The notes below the pieces were generated by a model. It saw only the letters and a list, made by a program, of their open reading frames with translations, had not been told where the DNA came from and made no database searches. The translations under genes were made by a program, and so were the position numbers. DNA of 64,000 bases, from positions 1-64,000 of the forward strand of contig NZ_CABPSM010000007.1 of assembly GCF_902459555.1 (NCBI RefSeq). Reading direction: 5' to 3'. This document shows positions 42,273 through 51,277 of the stretch, piece after piece (the first letter of the stretch is position 1; each line of letters opens with the position of its first letter). The DNA is from Pandoraea horticolens (GTDB lineage: Bacteria; Pseudomonadota; Gammaproteobacteria; Burkholderiales; Burkholderiaceae).

Positions 42273-44906
42273 TCAGGCTTTCGCCGGCGCTTCCTTCTCG
42301 CGCGGCTTGCCCATGAGCACCGGCTGGAAGAATACCGCACCAATCAGCGTGCACACGAGTGAGAGCGCCAGCAGCTTGCCCATGCTCGACGTGCCCGGAT
42401 GGTGCGACAGCCACAGACTGCCGAAGGCGATGCCCGTCGTTGCAGCAGAGAGCACAATCGCCTGCGTCAGACTCGAGGCCAGCAACTGGGTCTTCCCCTC
42501 TCGCCAGGCGATCACGTAATAGATCTTGAACGCCACACCAACGCCGAGCAGCAACGGCAGCGCGATGATATTCGCGAAGTTCAGCGGCAAGCCGATCAGC
42601 ACGGTGATTTCAAGCGTGACGGCGGCCGAGACCAGCAGCGGCACCAGCGTACGCAGCACGTCGCCGAAGTTGCGCAGCGCCAGCCATAGCAGCACGGTGA
42701 TCGAAAGCAACGCCCAGAGGCCTGCCTCGATGAAGGCGCGGATGATCGTGTCGGCCGAGCGCAGGATCGAGATCGGGCCGCCAACGGCATCCGGCGCGCT
42801 CGCCAGCACGGCCGCACTGAACTTGCGCAGCATCGCGTCATCGCTCGGATCGGCGCCCTTCGCCACATGCGGAGAGATGTTCACGAGCGCACGTCCGTCG
42901 GCCGCGACCCATTGCGAAACAATGTCCTTGGGCAGCGATTCGCGCGTGACCTCACGCGGTTGCAGCGCGTTGCGCAATTGGCCGAGGGCGAGCTTCAACG
43001 GCTCGGCAATCGCACGATCCGCCCGGTCGCGCGTGGCAGCATCTGCCGCCGCGAGCTTGCGCAAGGCCGTTGCCAGACGCTGCGATTCCTTAGCCCCTTC
43101 GCCGGGATGATCGAGCGCGGCGTCTTCCAACTGGCCGGCCGCCGTCTTGAGCGACGACACCCGCGCCGCATCGGCCACCGGGGCCAACGGCGTTTGCGAG
43201 AGCACCGGCAGTAGCGACGCGGCAGCCGTGCCGATCTGCGCGAGCTTGGCCGGCTGCTCCGCCGGGATAAACGTCGTGAGCGTGACCACGCGGCCAACCT
43301 CGGGCACAGCGCGCAGCTTCGCGGCCTCGGCATTGGCCGCGTCGAGATTCGGGGCGAGCAGTTGCACGTCGTTCACCCCGGCTTCCGGCGAATTGGCCAG
43401 ATCCAGCAGCGTCGCCATCGACTCCGTTTTCGGATCTTTCAGATGCAACGGGTTGAAGTCGAAATGCAGATGCGCCAGCAGCGGCAGGCCCGCGATGACA
43501 AGAGCGAGCGTGCCGTACAGCAACGGCTTGCGGTACTTGTCGGTGAAATCGTCGACCGGACCGAGGCTGCGAAAGCCCGGCGGGCTGGCTTCGCCCTTCG
43601 GTTTGAACACACTGATAAGCGCGGGCAGCAACGTAATGGCCGACGGGAACGCCACACACAAAATGCCCACGCCAGCGATCAGCCCCAGCTCGGACACGCC
43701 GCGATAGTCCGTCGGCAAGAATGAGAAGAAGCTCGCCGCCGTGGCCGCCGCGGCGAGCGACAGCGGCATCGCAATCGCTTTACCCGCCCCCGTGAGCGCG
43801 CCGCGAAGCACGTCGTCGGCCGACGACGTGCCGTCGTTGTCCAGACGATGGCGCTCCTCGCGGTAGCGCACGCCGAACTGAATCCCGAAGTCCACGCCGA
43901 TGCCGACGAACAGCACGGCAAACGCCACAGAAATCATGTTCAGTGCGCCAACCATCATCAGGCCGAGCGCAAACGTGACGACCAGCCCCGCCAGCAACGT
44001 GATGAACACCGCGAGAATCATCTTGCCCGAGCGCACCGCCAGCCACAGCACCACGAGCACGGCCAGCAGCGTGATGACGGCGTTCGACCCGGCGTCCTGA
44101 CGCACGGACGCGAATTCCTCATCGGACAGTGGACGCGGGCCCGTCAGACGCACCGTCGCGCCATAGCGCTCGGCGAGCTTCAGGTCGGCTGCCGCATCGC
44201 GAATACGCGATGCGGCGTTGGCGCCGGCTTCGAGCGCTGCGTAGTCCAGTACGGGCTGCACCTGCACGTAGCTGCGCGCCACGGTATCCGGCGCGACGAG
44301 GGCTCGCCACGACATGCCCGCCGGACGGCCCGCCAGCACCGCCTCGGTCGTATCGGCCGCGCGGCCGAGCAGGCGCGCCATGTCCGGCAGCTTCACCTGC
44401 CCGGTGAGCAGCGGCGTCTGCAACGTGACCGACAGGAGATTCGACAAGCCCGTGAGGCTGGGATCTTGTGCGAGACGGTTGAGCAGCGGCTTCGCGTCTT
44501 CGAGCTTGCCGGTGAGCGTTTTCACGTCGTCGAGCGGCGCGAAGAGCAGGGCGTTGCGCGCAAAGAACTCGCCCGATCCCGGGCGGCTCACCGAGCGGAA
44601 CACATCCGTCTCGGTCGACAGCTTCTCGGCCAGTTCGGCGGCAGCCCGGTCGGCGAACTCTACGGCCGGGGCCTGCACCACGGCCAGCGTGATGTCGGCC
44701 TTCTGCGGGAAAGCACGGTCGATTTCACGGCCGCGCTCGGCGGCGGGCGTGTTCGAATCGATCAGGCTCGAGATATCGGTGTTGATCGCAAAGTGCTTGG
44801 CGACGTACACAGAACTCGCGATAACGAGGAGCAGCGAAGCGAAGATGACTGGGTACGCGTGCTTCGCCGAAAAACGGACGATGCGCACGACGAGCGAAGT
44901 CAGCAT
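42273..44906 (-). CDS. hpnN: Hopanoid transporter HpnN (RND/MMPL family)
   Basis: An 877-residue RND-type membrane protein with two MMPL halves: a first membrane helix near residues 15-35, a large periplasmic loop, a cluster of helices near 270-430 with the signature [19 protein letters not shown], then a second loop and a C-terminal cluster ([22 protein letters not shown]). HpnN moves hopanoids from the inner to the outer membrane in Burkholderia and Rhodopseudomonas. It diverges from hpnM, the likely periplasmic carrier, with 239 bases between. Full length and intact. Confidence 0.92.
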   Translation of the reverse strand: MLTSLVVRIVRFSAKHAYPVIFASLLLVIASSVYVAKHFAINTDISSLIDSNTPAAERGREIDRAFPQKADITLAVVQAPAVEFADRAAAELAEKLSTETDVFRSVSRPGSGEFFARNALLFAPLDDVKTLTGKLEDAKPLLNRLAQDPSLTGLSNLLSVTLQTPLLTGQVKLPDMARLLGRAADTTEAVLAGRPAGMSWRALVAPDTVARSYVQVQPVLDYAALEAGANAASRIRDAAADLKLAERYGATVRLTGPRPLSDEEFASVRQDAGSNAVITLLAVLVVLWLAVRSGKMILAVFITLLAGLVVTFALGLMMVGALNMISVAFAVLFVGIGVDFGIQFGVRYREERHRLDNDGTSSADDVLRGALTGAGKAIAMPLSLAAAATAASFFSFLPTDYRGVSELGLIAGVGILCVAFPSAITLLPALISVFKPKGEASPPGFRSLGPVDDFTDKYRKPLLYGTLALVIAGLPLLAHLHFDFNPLHLKDPKTESMATLLDLANSPEAGVNDVQLLAPNLDAANAEAAKLRAVPEVGRVVTLTTFIPAEQPAKLAQIGTAAASLLPVLSQTPLAPVADAARVSSLKTAAGQLEDAALDHPGEGAKESQRLATALRKLAAADAATRDRADRAIAEPLKLALGQLRNALQPREVTRESLPKDIVSQWVAADGRALVNISPHVAKGADPSDDAMLRKFSAAVLASAPDAVGGPISILRSADTIIRAFIEAGLWALLSITVLLWLALRNFGDVLRTLVPLLVSAAVTLEITVLIGLPLNFANIIALPLLLGVGVAFKIYYVIAWREGKTQLLASSLTQAIVLSAATTGIAFGSLWLSHHPGTSSMGKLLALSLVCTLIGAVFFQPVLMGKPREKEAPAKA

Positions 44907-45145
44907 GTAGCGGTTCCGAAAGAAAGTGGAGGCCGCCCTCGCCTTCGGCCGCTTGGATTCATAAGGTCACGAAACGCTATGTATCCGATGCGCCGGGGAA
45001 CCAATCGTGGACAAATTCCGTCGATCAGTTCATGGAAAACGAGGAAACGGTGAATTTACGAAATCGCAGCAGTATACAAGGCCGCGTGAACTACACTACG
45101 GGCCTACTCGTTTTAACCGACTAAAACCGACGAAGACGAACTGGT

Positions 45146-45793
45146 ATGAACAAATTTCTGGTGACGGCAACTGCCGCCGTCGCATTGAGCAGCATCTGCA
45201 GCGTCTCGAGCGCCTGGGCACAGGCAAGCAGCGCGAATCCGAACGACCTGGTGAAGACGGCAGTCGAGACCGTCGTCAAGAATGCCAAGGCCGACGCGGC
45301 CGCCCGCGACGGCGATGTCGCCGCAACCGCACGTGTCGTAGCCCGCGATTTTCTACCCTACACCGATTTCCACCGCACCACGCGCTATGCCGTGGGCGCA
45401 AAGGCATTCGACACCGCCACGCCAGCCCAGCAGCAACAGGTCTTCGAGCAGTTCCAGCAGTTGCTCGTGAACACCTTTGCACTGCAACTCTCGCAAGTGC
45501 GCGGCACGCAGATCTCATTCAAGTTTGCCCCGGCCAAACTCACGGCGAACAGCACCGATGTGATGGTGGGCGCCACGGTCAGCGGGACTGGCGACAATCT
45601 TTCGGTCGCCTATCGTCTGGCCAAGACCGACAAGGGCTGGAAGATTTACGACATCAACATGATGGGTGAGAACGTAGCCGACGCATGGCTCATCCAGTTG
45701 TATCAGCCGCAGTTCAAGGCACGTATCGCTCAAGGCGGCATTGACGGGCTGATCGCCTATCTACGCGAGAAGAACGATCGTTTTGGCAAATAA
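45146..45793 (+). CDS. hpnM: Hopanoid-associated MlaC-like periplasmic protein HpnM
   Basis: A 215-residue secreted protein of the MlaC/Ttg2D (toluene tolerance) family: signal peptide to about AWAQA, then the MlaC fold with ARVVARDFLPYTDFHRTTRYAVG, QVFEQFQQLLVNTFALQL and GWKIYDINMMGENVADAW. MlaC carries lipids across the periplasm; the HpnM branch sits in hopanoid clusters. It leads the plus-strand group hpnM - small membrane protein - ispH - hpnH - hpnA - hpnB. The 239 bases upstream (44907-45145) are shared with divergent hpnN and must hold both promoters. Confidence 0.9.
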   Translation: MNKFLVTATAAVALSSICSVSSAWAQASSANPNDLVKTAVETVVKNAKADAAARDGDVAATARVVARDFLPYTDFHRTTRYAVGAKAFDTATPAQQQQVFEQFQQLLVNTFALQLSQVRGTQISFKFAPAKLTANSTDVMVGATVSGTGDNLSVAYRLAKTDKGWKIYDINMMGENVADAWLIQLYQPQFKARIAQGGIDGLIAYLREKNDRFGK

Positions 45794-45817
45794 AACAACA
45801 ACTTAACGAGGGACATC

Positions 45818-46084
45818 GTGACCGGCGGGGCTCCTCCGGGGACGTCAGCGCTGGCATCTCCCTCGGCGGCTGGGCCAACTTATCGGCAGATTCGGCCCAG
45901 ATCCGCGGCAGATAGACGCCGATTCGTCAGCATTTATGCAACACTCGCTGGCGTCTTCCTATGGGAGGTCGTCAGCAACATTTGGCTGCCGCGGTTACAA
46001 TCGCTGCTTGTCAAACGACCGGACGGCGGTCCCCCCGAGGGTGTGCGCGATTTGCCATCGAAACTGGCGCCGCGCGTTCCATGA
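45818..46084 (+). CDS. Small single-span membrane protein in the hopanoid cluster
   Basis: An 88-residue frame between hpnM and ispH. The start is a GTG with GAGGG upstream. A basic stretch (RPRSAADRRR) precedes one hydrophobic helix (FVSIYATLAGVFLWEVVSNIW), which predicts an inner-membrane anchor, and the tail is Pro/Gly-rich. I recognise no family. The spacing of 24 bases from hpnM and the one clean membrane helix argue for a real gene, but the low-complexity ends leave doubt. Confidence 0.5.
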   Translation: MTGGAPPGTSALASPSAAGPTYRQIRPRSAADRRRFVSIYATLAGVFLWEVVSNIWLPRLQSLLVKRPDGGPPEGVRDLPSKLAPRVP

Positions 46085-46152
46085 GGCCATGGCTTCTCAA
46101 CATGGACACCCGATAGCACCGCCATCCCGGCCGACCTGAGCCGGAGAGCTGA

Positions 46153-47112
46153 ATGCAAGTCTTCCTTGCCCAACCCCGCGGTTTTTGTGCGGGTGTCATA
46201 CGTGCCATCGAGATCGTGGAGCGCGCCCTGGAAAAATACGGCGCCCCCGTCTACGTTCGCCATGAGATCGTCCACAACAAACATGTGGTCGATTCGCTCA
46301 AGGCCAAGGGCGCGCGTTTTATCGACGAGTTGTCCGAAGCACCTGCGGGCGCCGTAACCATTTTCAGCGCCCATGGCGTCGCACGCGTCGTCGAACAGGA
46401 AGCGCAGGCGCGCGGCTTGAAGGTGCTCAATGCCACTTGCCCGCTCGTCACCAAGGTGCACATTCAAGGCAAGAATTATGTGTCTGCCGGCCGTGAAGTC
46501 ATTCTGATCGGCCATGCCGGCCACCCTGAAGTCGAGGGGACGATGGGCCAGATCGACGGTCCGGTGCATCTCGTGCAGACCGAAGAAGATGTCGACGCAT
46601 TGCCGCTCGCCGACAATACGCCGCTGTCGTACGTTACCCAGACCACGCTGTCGGTCGACGAGACTCGCGGTATCATTGCTGCGCTGCAACGTCGCTTTAC
46701 CAACATCGTTGGTCCGAATACCAAGGACATCTGCTACGCCACGCAGAACCGCCAGACCGCCGTGCGCGAGCTGTGCGAGCGTGTGGACGTACTGCTCGTG
46801 GTCGGGGCGACGAACAGCTCGAACTCGAACCGCCTGCGCGAAATCGGCTCCGAAATGGGGCTGCCGAGCTATCTCGTGGCCGATGGCTCCGAGTTGAACC
46901 CTGAATGGGTGCGTGGCCAGGCCCGCATCGGTATTACCGCCGGGGCGTCCGCGCCCGAGCGCATGGTCGAAGACGTGATCGACGCGCTGCGTCGTATCGA
47001 CACCGTCGAAGTGACTCTCATGGACGGCATCGAGGAAACCATCCAGTTTCGCCTGCCGTCGGAATTGATTAAAAACGAGCCGGTCGCCGCGCAACACGCG
47101 GTCGCTGGCTAA
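46153..47112 (+). CDS. ispH: 4-hydroxy-3-methylbut-2-enyl diphosphate reductase (IspH/LytB)
   Basis: A 319-residue iron-sulfur enzyme catalysing the last MEP-pathway step, giving IPP and DMAPP. The three cluster cysteines are Cys12 (PRGFCAG), Cys96 (NATCPLV) and Cys194 (KDICYAT), nearly the same numbers as in E. coli; HGV and [13 protein letters not shown] are also conserved. It lies between hpnM and hpnH on the same strand, tying isoprenoid supply to hopanoid synthesis like the dxs gene of the adjoining operon. Burkholderiales often have a second lytB copy elsewhere. Confidence 0.95.
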   Translation: MQVFLAQPRGFCAGVIRAIEIVERALEKYGAPVYVRHEIVHNKHVVDSLKAKGARFIDELSEAPAGAVTIFSAHGVARVVEQEAQARGLKVLNATCPLVTKVHIQGKNYVSAGREVILIGHAGHPEVEGTMGQIDGPVHLVQTEEDVDALPLADNTPLSYVTQTTLSVDETRGIIAALQRRFTNIVGPNTKDICYATQNRQTAVRELCERVDVLLVVGATNSSNSNRLREIGSEMGLPSYLVADGSELNPEWVRGQARIGITAGASAPERMVEDVIDALRRIDTVEVTLMDGIEETIQFRLPSELIKNEPVAAQHAVAG

Positions 47113-47135
47113 CGCAACACGAACAGGAGCCGAAC

Positions 47136-48257
47136 TTGGCCATCCCCTTCCTGCAACAGGCGTATGTTGGCGCCTACCTGATGAAGCAACGCTTCAAGGG
47201 CAACAAGCGCTACCCGCTGGTGCTGATGCTCGAACCGTTGTTCCGCTGCAACCTCGCCTGCTCGGGCTGCGGCAAGATCGACTACCCGGACCCCATCCTG
47301 AATCAGCGTGTCTCGCTCAAGGACTCACTCGACGCCGTGGACGAGTGCGGCGCACCGGTGGTCTCGATCGCCGGCGGCGAGCCACTGCTGCACAAGGAAA
47401 TGCCGCAGATCGTCAAGGGCATCATCGAGCGCAAGAAGTTCGTCTATCTGTGCACGAACGCCCTGTTGCTCGAAAAGAAGATCGACGATTACGAGCCGAG
47501 CCCGTTCTTCGTCTGGTCGATTCACCTCGACGGCGACCGTGAGATGCACGACGCCGCGGTGTCGCAGGAAGGCGTGTACGACCGCGCCGTGTCGGCCATC
47601 AAGCTGGCGAAGTCGCGCGGCTTCCGCGTGAACATCAACTGCACGCTGTTCAACAACGCCGATCCGGAGAAGGTCGCCAAGTTCTTCGATTCGACGAAAG
47701 ACCTGGGCCTCGATGGCATCACCGTCTCGCCGGGCTATGCCTACGAACGCGCGCCGGATCAGCAGCACTTCCTGAACCGCTCGAAGACCAAGCAACTGTT
47801 CCGCGACATTCTCAAACGCGGCAACGGCGGCAAGAACTGGACGTTCAGCCAGTCGAGCCTGTTCCTGGACTTCCTCGCCGGCAACCGCTCGTACCACTGC
47901 ACGCCGTGGGGCAATCCGACGCGTACCGTGTTCGGCTGGCAGCGTCCGTGCTACCTGCTTGGCGAAGGTTATGCCAAGACGTACACCGAACTGATGAACA
48001 CCACCGACTGGGACAAGTACGGTGTGGGCAACTACGAGAAGTGCGCCGACTGCATGGTGCACAGCGGTTTCGAAGCCACGGCCGTGAACGAGACGCTGAC
48101 GCGTCCGCTGCGCGCGCTGGGTGTGGCGCTCAAGGGCGTGCGTACCGATGGCCCGATGGCCGAAGACGTCTCGTTCGCCAAGCAGCGTCCGGCCGAGTAC
48201 GTGTTCTCGAAGCACGTCGAGATCAAGCTCGACGAACTGCGCCGGGCCAAGGCGTAA
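47136..48257 (+). CDS. hpnH: Adenosyl-hopene transferase HpnH (radical SAM)
   Basis: A 373-residue radical SAM enzyme that joins adenosine to diploptene, the first step of hopanoid side-chain extension. The cluster motif CxxxCxxC is Cys38, Cys42, Cys45 (RCNLACSGCGK); SIAGGEPLLH follows, and the C-terminal cysteines (HCTPWGNPT, EKCADCMVHSG) are typical of HpnH. The start is a TTG at 47136 with AGGAG eight bases before. It is directly followed by hpnA with no gap. Confidence 0.95.
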   Translation: MAIPFLQQAYVGAYLMKQRFKGNKRYPLVLMLEPLFRCNLACSGCGKIDYPDPILNQRVSLKDSLDAVDECGAPVVSIAGGEPLLHKEMPQIVKGIIERKKFVYLCTNALLLEKKIDDYEPSPFFVWSIHLDGDREMHDAAVSQEGVYDRAVSAIKLAKSRGFRVNINCTLFNNADPEKVAKFFDSTKDLGLDGITVSPGYAYERAPDQQHFLNRSKTKQLFRDILKRGNGGKNWTFSQSSLFLDFLAGNRSYHCTPWGNPTRTVFGWQRPCYLLGEGYAKTYTELMNTTDWDKYGVGNYEKCADCMVHSGFEATAVNETLTRPLRALGVALKGVRTDGPMAEDVSFAKQRPAEYVFSKHVEIKLDELRRAKA

Positions 48258-49253
48258 ATGCGCTCGCGTGTGCTGGTCACCGGAGCCTCCGGGTTCGTCG
48301 GTTCTGCAGTGGCACGCACGGCGCTCGCGCGCGGTCACGAGGTTCGCCTGCTGGTGCGTGGCACCAGCCCGCGCGCGAACCTCGCCGACCTGCCCGTGGA
48401 AGTCGTGGAAGGCGACATGCGCGACGCGGCATCGATGCAACGCGCGCTCACCGGGATGGACGCCCTGCTCCACGTCGCCGCCGACTACCGTCTCTGGGCG
48501 AAAGATCCGAACGACATCATGCGGGCCAACATCGTCGGCACGCGCACGGTCATGGAGGCCGCGCTGCGCGCAGGCGTCGAGCGGGTGGTGTACACCAGCA
48601 GCGTTGCCACGCTGCGTGTGCACGACGCCGCTGGCCCCGTCGATGAAACCTCCCCGAACGACGAAGCCACGACCATCGGCGTGTACAAGCGCAGCAAGGT
48701 CGCGGCCGAACGTCTGGTCGAACGGATGATCGCGAACGACGGTCTGCCCGCCGTGATCGTCAATCCGTCCACGCCCATCGGGCCGCGCGACATCAGGCCC
48801 ACACCGACTGGGCGCATCATCGTCGAAGCCGCACAGGGCAAGATTCCCGCGTTCGTCGATACCGGCCTGAATCTCGTGCACGTCGACGATTGCGCCGAAG
48901 GCCATCTGCTGGCCCTCGAACGCGGCCGCATCGGTGAGCGCTACATTCTTGGCGGCGACGACGTCCTGCTGCGCGACATGCTCGCGACCATTGCAGGCCT
49001 GGTCGGCCGCAAGGCCCCGACGATCGCCCTGCCGCGCTGGCCGCTCTATCCGCTCGCGATGGCAGCGCAAGGCGTCGCGCGCTTCACGGGCAAAGAGCCG
49101 TTCGTTACCGTTGATGGCCTGAAGATGTCGCGCTATCACATGTTCTTCTCGTCCGAGAAGGCGAAGCGCGACCTCGGCTACACCACCCGCCCCCACCCCG
49201 AAGGCCTGCGCGATGCGCTCGCCTGGTTCGGTTCTGCCGGATTTCTGTCATGA
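48258..49253 (+). CDS. hpnA: Hopanoid-associated sugar epimerase/dehydrogenase HpnA
   Basis: A 331-residue extended SDR of the NAD-dependent epimerase family, the HpnA type of hopanoid clusters. The NAD loop is TGASGFVGSAVA at residues 8-19, followed by HVAADYRLW and the catalytic Tyr-x3-Lys in VYKRSKVAAE. Its exact reaction is unsettled; a role in head-group sugar or side-chain maturation has been proposed. It starts at the base after the hpnH stop and overlaps hpnB by four bases (ATGA). Confidence 0.93.
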   Translation: MRSRVLVTGASGFVGSAVARTALARGHEVRLLVRGTSPRANLADLPVEVVEGDMRDAASMQRALTGMDALLHVAADYRLWAKDPNDIMRANIVGTRTVMEAALRAGVERVVYTSSVATLRVHDAAGPVDETSPNDEATTIGVYKRSKVAAERLVERMIANDGLPAVIVNPSTPIGPRDIRPTPTGRIIVEAAQGKIPAFVDTGLNLVHVDDCAEGHLLALERGRIGERYILGGDDVLLRDMLATIAGLVGRKAPTIALPRWPLYPLAMAAQGVARFTGKEPFVTVDGLKMSRYHMFFSSEKAKRDLGYTTRPHPEGLRDALAWFGSAGFLS

Positions 49254-50452
49254 CTGTTTTGGCCTGGATTGCCGCGTTGTCGCTGGCCATCTGGATCTAT
49301 CTGCTGAGTTCTCAGGGCGGCTTCTGGCGCGCGCGTGAGCGCGACGATCTGGACGAAGACCGTTTGCCTGTGCCCGATGTCTGGCCCGCCGTGGCCGTTA
49401 TCATTCCCGCGCGCAACGAGGCCGAATCGATCGGACAGGTGGTCGAATCGCTATGCCGCCAGGACTATGCGGGACGGCTACGCATCGTGGTGGTGGACGA
49501 TCAGAGTCAGGACGGCACGGCCGATCTCGCCCGCGAAGCCGCCGCACGCGCTGCGGCCGACGGTTTCACGCGCCGCGTGGACGTGCTCGGCGGTCAGCCG
49601 CTGCCCAGTGGCTGGACTGGCAAGATGTGGGCGGTGCGCCAGGGCGTAGCGTTCGCCAGCGATCCCGGCACGAACGACGACAGCGTCGCCCCCGACTACC
49701 TGCTGCACACCGACGCGGACATCGCGCATTCGCCCGAGAACGTGCGCCAGCTGGTCACCCGCGCCACGGGCGACCGTCGTGTGCTCGTCTCGCTCATGGC
49801 GAAGCTGCGCTGCACGGCATGGTTCGAGCGCACGCTGATCCCTGCGTTCGTGCTGTTCTTCCAGATGCTGTATCCGTTCGCCTGGGTCAACGATCCGAAA
49901 AAACGCATGGCAGCGGCAGCTGGCGGATGCATGCTGATCCATCGTGCCTCGCTCGAAGCCGGCGGCGGTATCGAAGCCATTCGAGACGAGATCATCGACG
50001 ACTGCGCCATGGGACGCCTGCTCAAGAAGCAAGGCGCGATCTGGCTAGGCCTGACGGAGCGCGCGGTAAGCGTGCGTCCGTACGACAACCTCGGCGAGAT
50101 TCGCAAGATGGTGTCGCGCACGGCGTACGCGCAGTTGCAGTACTCGCCGGTTCTGCTGGCGGGCACCATCGTGTCGCTGCTGCTCACGTTCATCGTGCCG
50201 CCGGCCATGACGATCTTCGCCTCGGGCATTGCGCAGTGGCTGGGGCTCTTCGCCTGGATAGCGATGACGCTATCGTACCTGCCGATGCTGCGCTTCTATC
50301 GTCAGCCGTCGAGCTTCGGGCCGCTGCTGCCGCTCGTCGCGGCGCTCTACACCGTCTTCACGTTCGACTCGGCGCTGCAACACTGGCGCGGTCGTGGTGG
50401 CATGTGGAAGGGACGCGCTCAGGCGCGCGGACAGCAATCGTCGGACGCGTGA
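49250..50452 (+). CDS. hpnB: Hopanoid-associated glycosyltransferase HpnB
   Basis: A 400-residue membrane-linked GT2 enzyme. After an N-terminal helix (LAWIAALSLAIWIYLLS) comes the GT-A start VAVIIPARNEAESIGQVVESL, the metal-binding DTDAD-type motif HTDADIAHSPENV, and later EIIDDCAMGRLLKKQG with QLQYSP; three or four C-terminal membrane helices follow (TIVSLLLTFIVPPAMTIF). It matches the HpnB family of hopanoid clusters, presumed to glycosylate or extend hopanoids. Last gene of the plus-strand group; a terminator follows. Confidence 0.92.
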   Translation: MTVLAWIAALSLAIWIYLLSSQGGFWRARERDDLDEDRLPVPDVWPAVAVIIPARNEAESIGQVVESLCRQDYAGRLRIVVVDDQSQDGTADLAREAAARAAADGFTRRVDVLGGQPLPSGWTGKMWAVRQGVAFASDPGTNDDSVAPDYLLHTDADIAHSPENVRQLVTRATGDRRVLVSLMAKLRCTAWFERTLIPAFVLFFQMLYPFAWVNDPKKRMAAAAGGCMLIHRASLEAGGGIEAIRDEIIDDCAMGRLLKKQGAIWLGLTERAVSVRPYDNLGEIRKMVSRTAYAQLQYSPVLLAGTIVSLLLTFIVPPAMTIFASGIAQWLGLFAWIAMTLSYLPMLRFYRQPSSFGPLLPLVAALYTVFTFDSALQHWRGRGGMWKGRAQARGQQSSDA

Positions 50453-50484
50453 TCCGACACACACGGGCATCTGCCCAAAATGAA

Positions 50485-50522
50485 AATGCCAGCCCGTCTG
50501 TGAAGACGCGCTGGTATTTTTT
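50485..50522 (+). terminator. Terminator after hpnB
   Basis: Outer stem AATGCCAGC (50485-50493) with GCTGGTATT (50510-50518, one G-U), one C-C mismatch, inner stem CGTCT/AGACG with loop GTGA, followed by T6 ending at 50522. It faces the convergent hpnG end and may serve both. Confidence 0.85.
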
Positions 50523-50568
50523 CTTGGGTAACACCCGCGTTTGACCAGGCGCGTGAAGTACCGCTCGC

Positions 50569-51264
50569 TCAGATGCCCGCGGCCACCGCACCGAATCCAT
50601 CCCCCAGCTTGAGGGCAACGATCTGACGTCCGTGACGCATGGCCTGCCTGGCGAGGCTCGCGTCTTTCCCAACGCGCAACAGGGCTGGTAGTTGCAACGG
50701 ATTGACGGCAAGCGAGCGCAGCACGCCGAGAATGTCAGTCGAGCCGTTGCTGCGAAGTCCGGCGAGCGCGGCCGGGGGAAGCGAACGCTCCGCCGGGTCG
50801 ATCACCACGCGGGCGGCAACGAATGGCAGTCCGTGCGCCTGCGCCACTCGCGCCACGATATGCGACTCCATATCCGCCGCCGCCGCCCCGCTCTCGCGGA
50901 ACAATGCGGCTTTGTCCCCGGCGGTCACCACGGGTGCGCTCACACCGGCCAGATCGGCGCGTAAGGCGCCCGGCATGGCGCGACGCAGCGCATCCGCCCA
51001 ACCAATCGCCGACACATACTCACGTGCCTGCTGAGGCATATCCAGCACCTTGTGCGCAATCACCCACTGACCGGGCTTCACGCCGGGAATCAGGCCGCCG
51101 GCCGTACCGAAGCTCACGAGGCCGCGCGCACCGCCGTGTGCCATTGCGGCTTCGAGGTCTGCGGCAAGCGTATCGTTCTGCGCGCAGACCACGAGCACGC
51201 CGTCACCGCGCGCAATGCGGGCTTCGAAAGGCATGCCGGTCACAACGATGATGGGCGGGGTCAT
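50569..51264 (-). CDS. hpnG: Adenosylhopane nucleosidase/phosphorylase HpnG
   Basis: A 231-residue protein of the nucleoside phosphorylase fold. It starts IIVVTGMPFEARIA, has LVSFGTAGGLIPGVKPGQWV and the AAADMESHIVARVAQAHG active-site segment with the ribose-binding Met-Glu. HpnG removes adenine from adenosylhopane to give ribosylhopane, the step after HpnH. It lies 13 bases downstream of shc on the same strand. Confidence 0.93.
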   Translation of the reverse strand: MTPPIIVVTGMPFEARIARGDGVLVVCAQNDTLAADLEAAMAHGGARGLVSFGTAGGLIPGVKPGQWVIAHKVLDMPQQAREYVSAIGWADALRRAMPGALRADLAGVSAPVVTAGDKAALFRESGAAAADMESHIVARVAQAHGLPFVAARVVIDPAERSLPPAALAGLRSNGSTDILGVLRSLAVNPLQLPALLRVGKDASLARQAMRHGRQIVALKLGDGFGAVAAGI

Positions 51265-51277
51265 GGCGTCTTACGTC

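Noticed and set aside
47325-49196. A 623-codon open frame antisense to hpnH and hpnA
   Set aside because: Same cause: both sense genes are certain, and the antisense product has the Arg/His/Val-rich composition of shadow frames.
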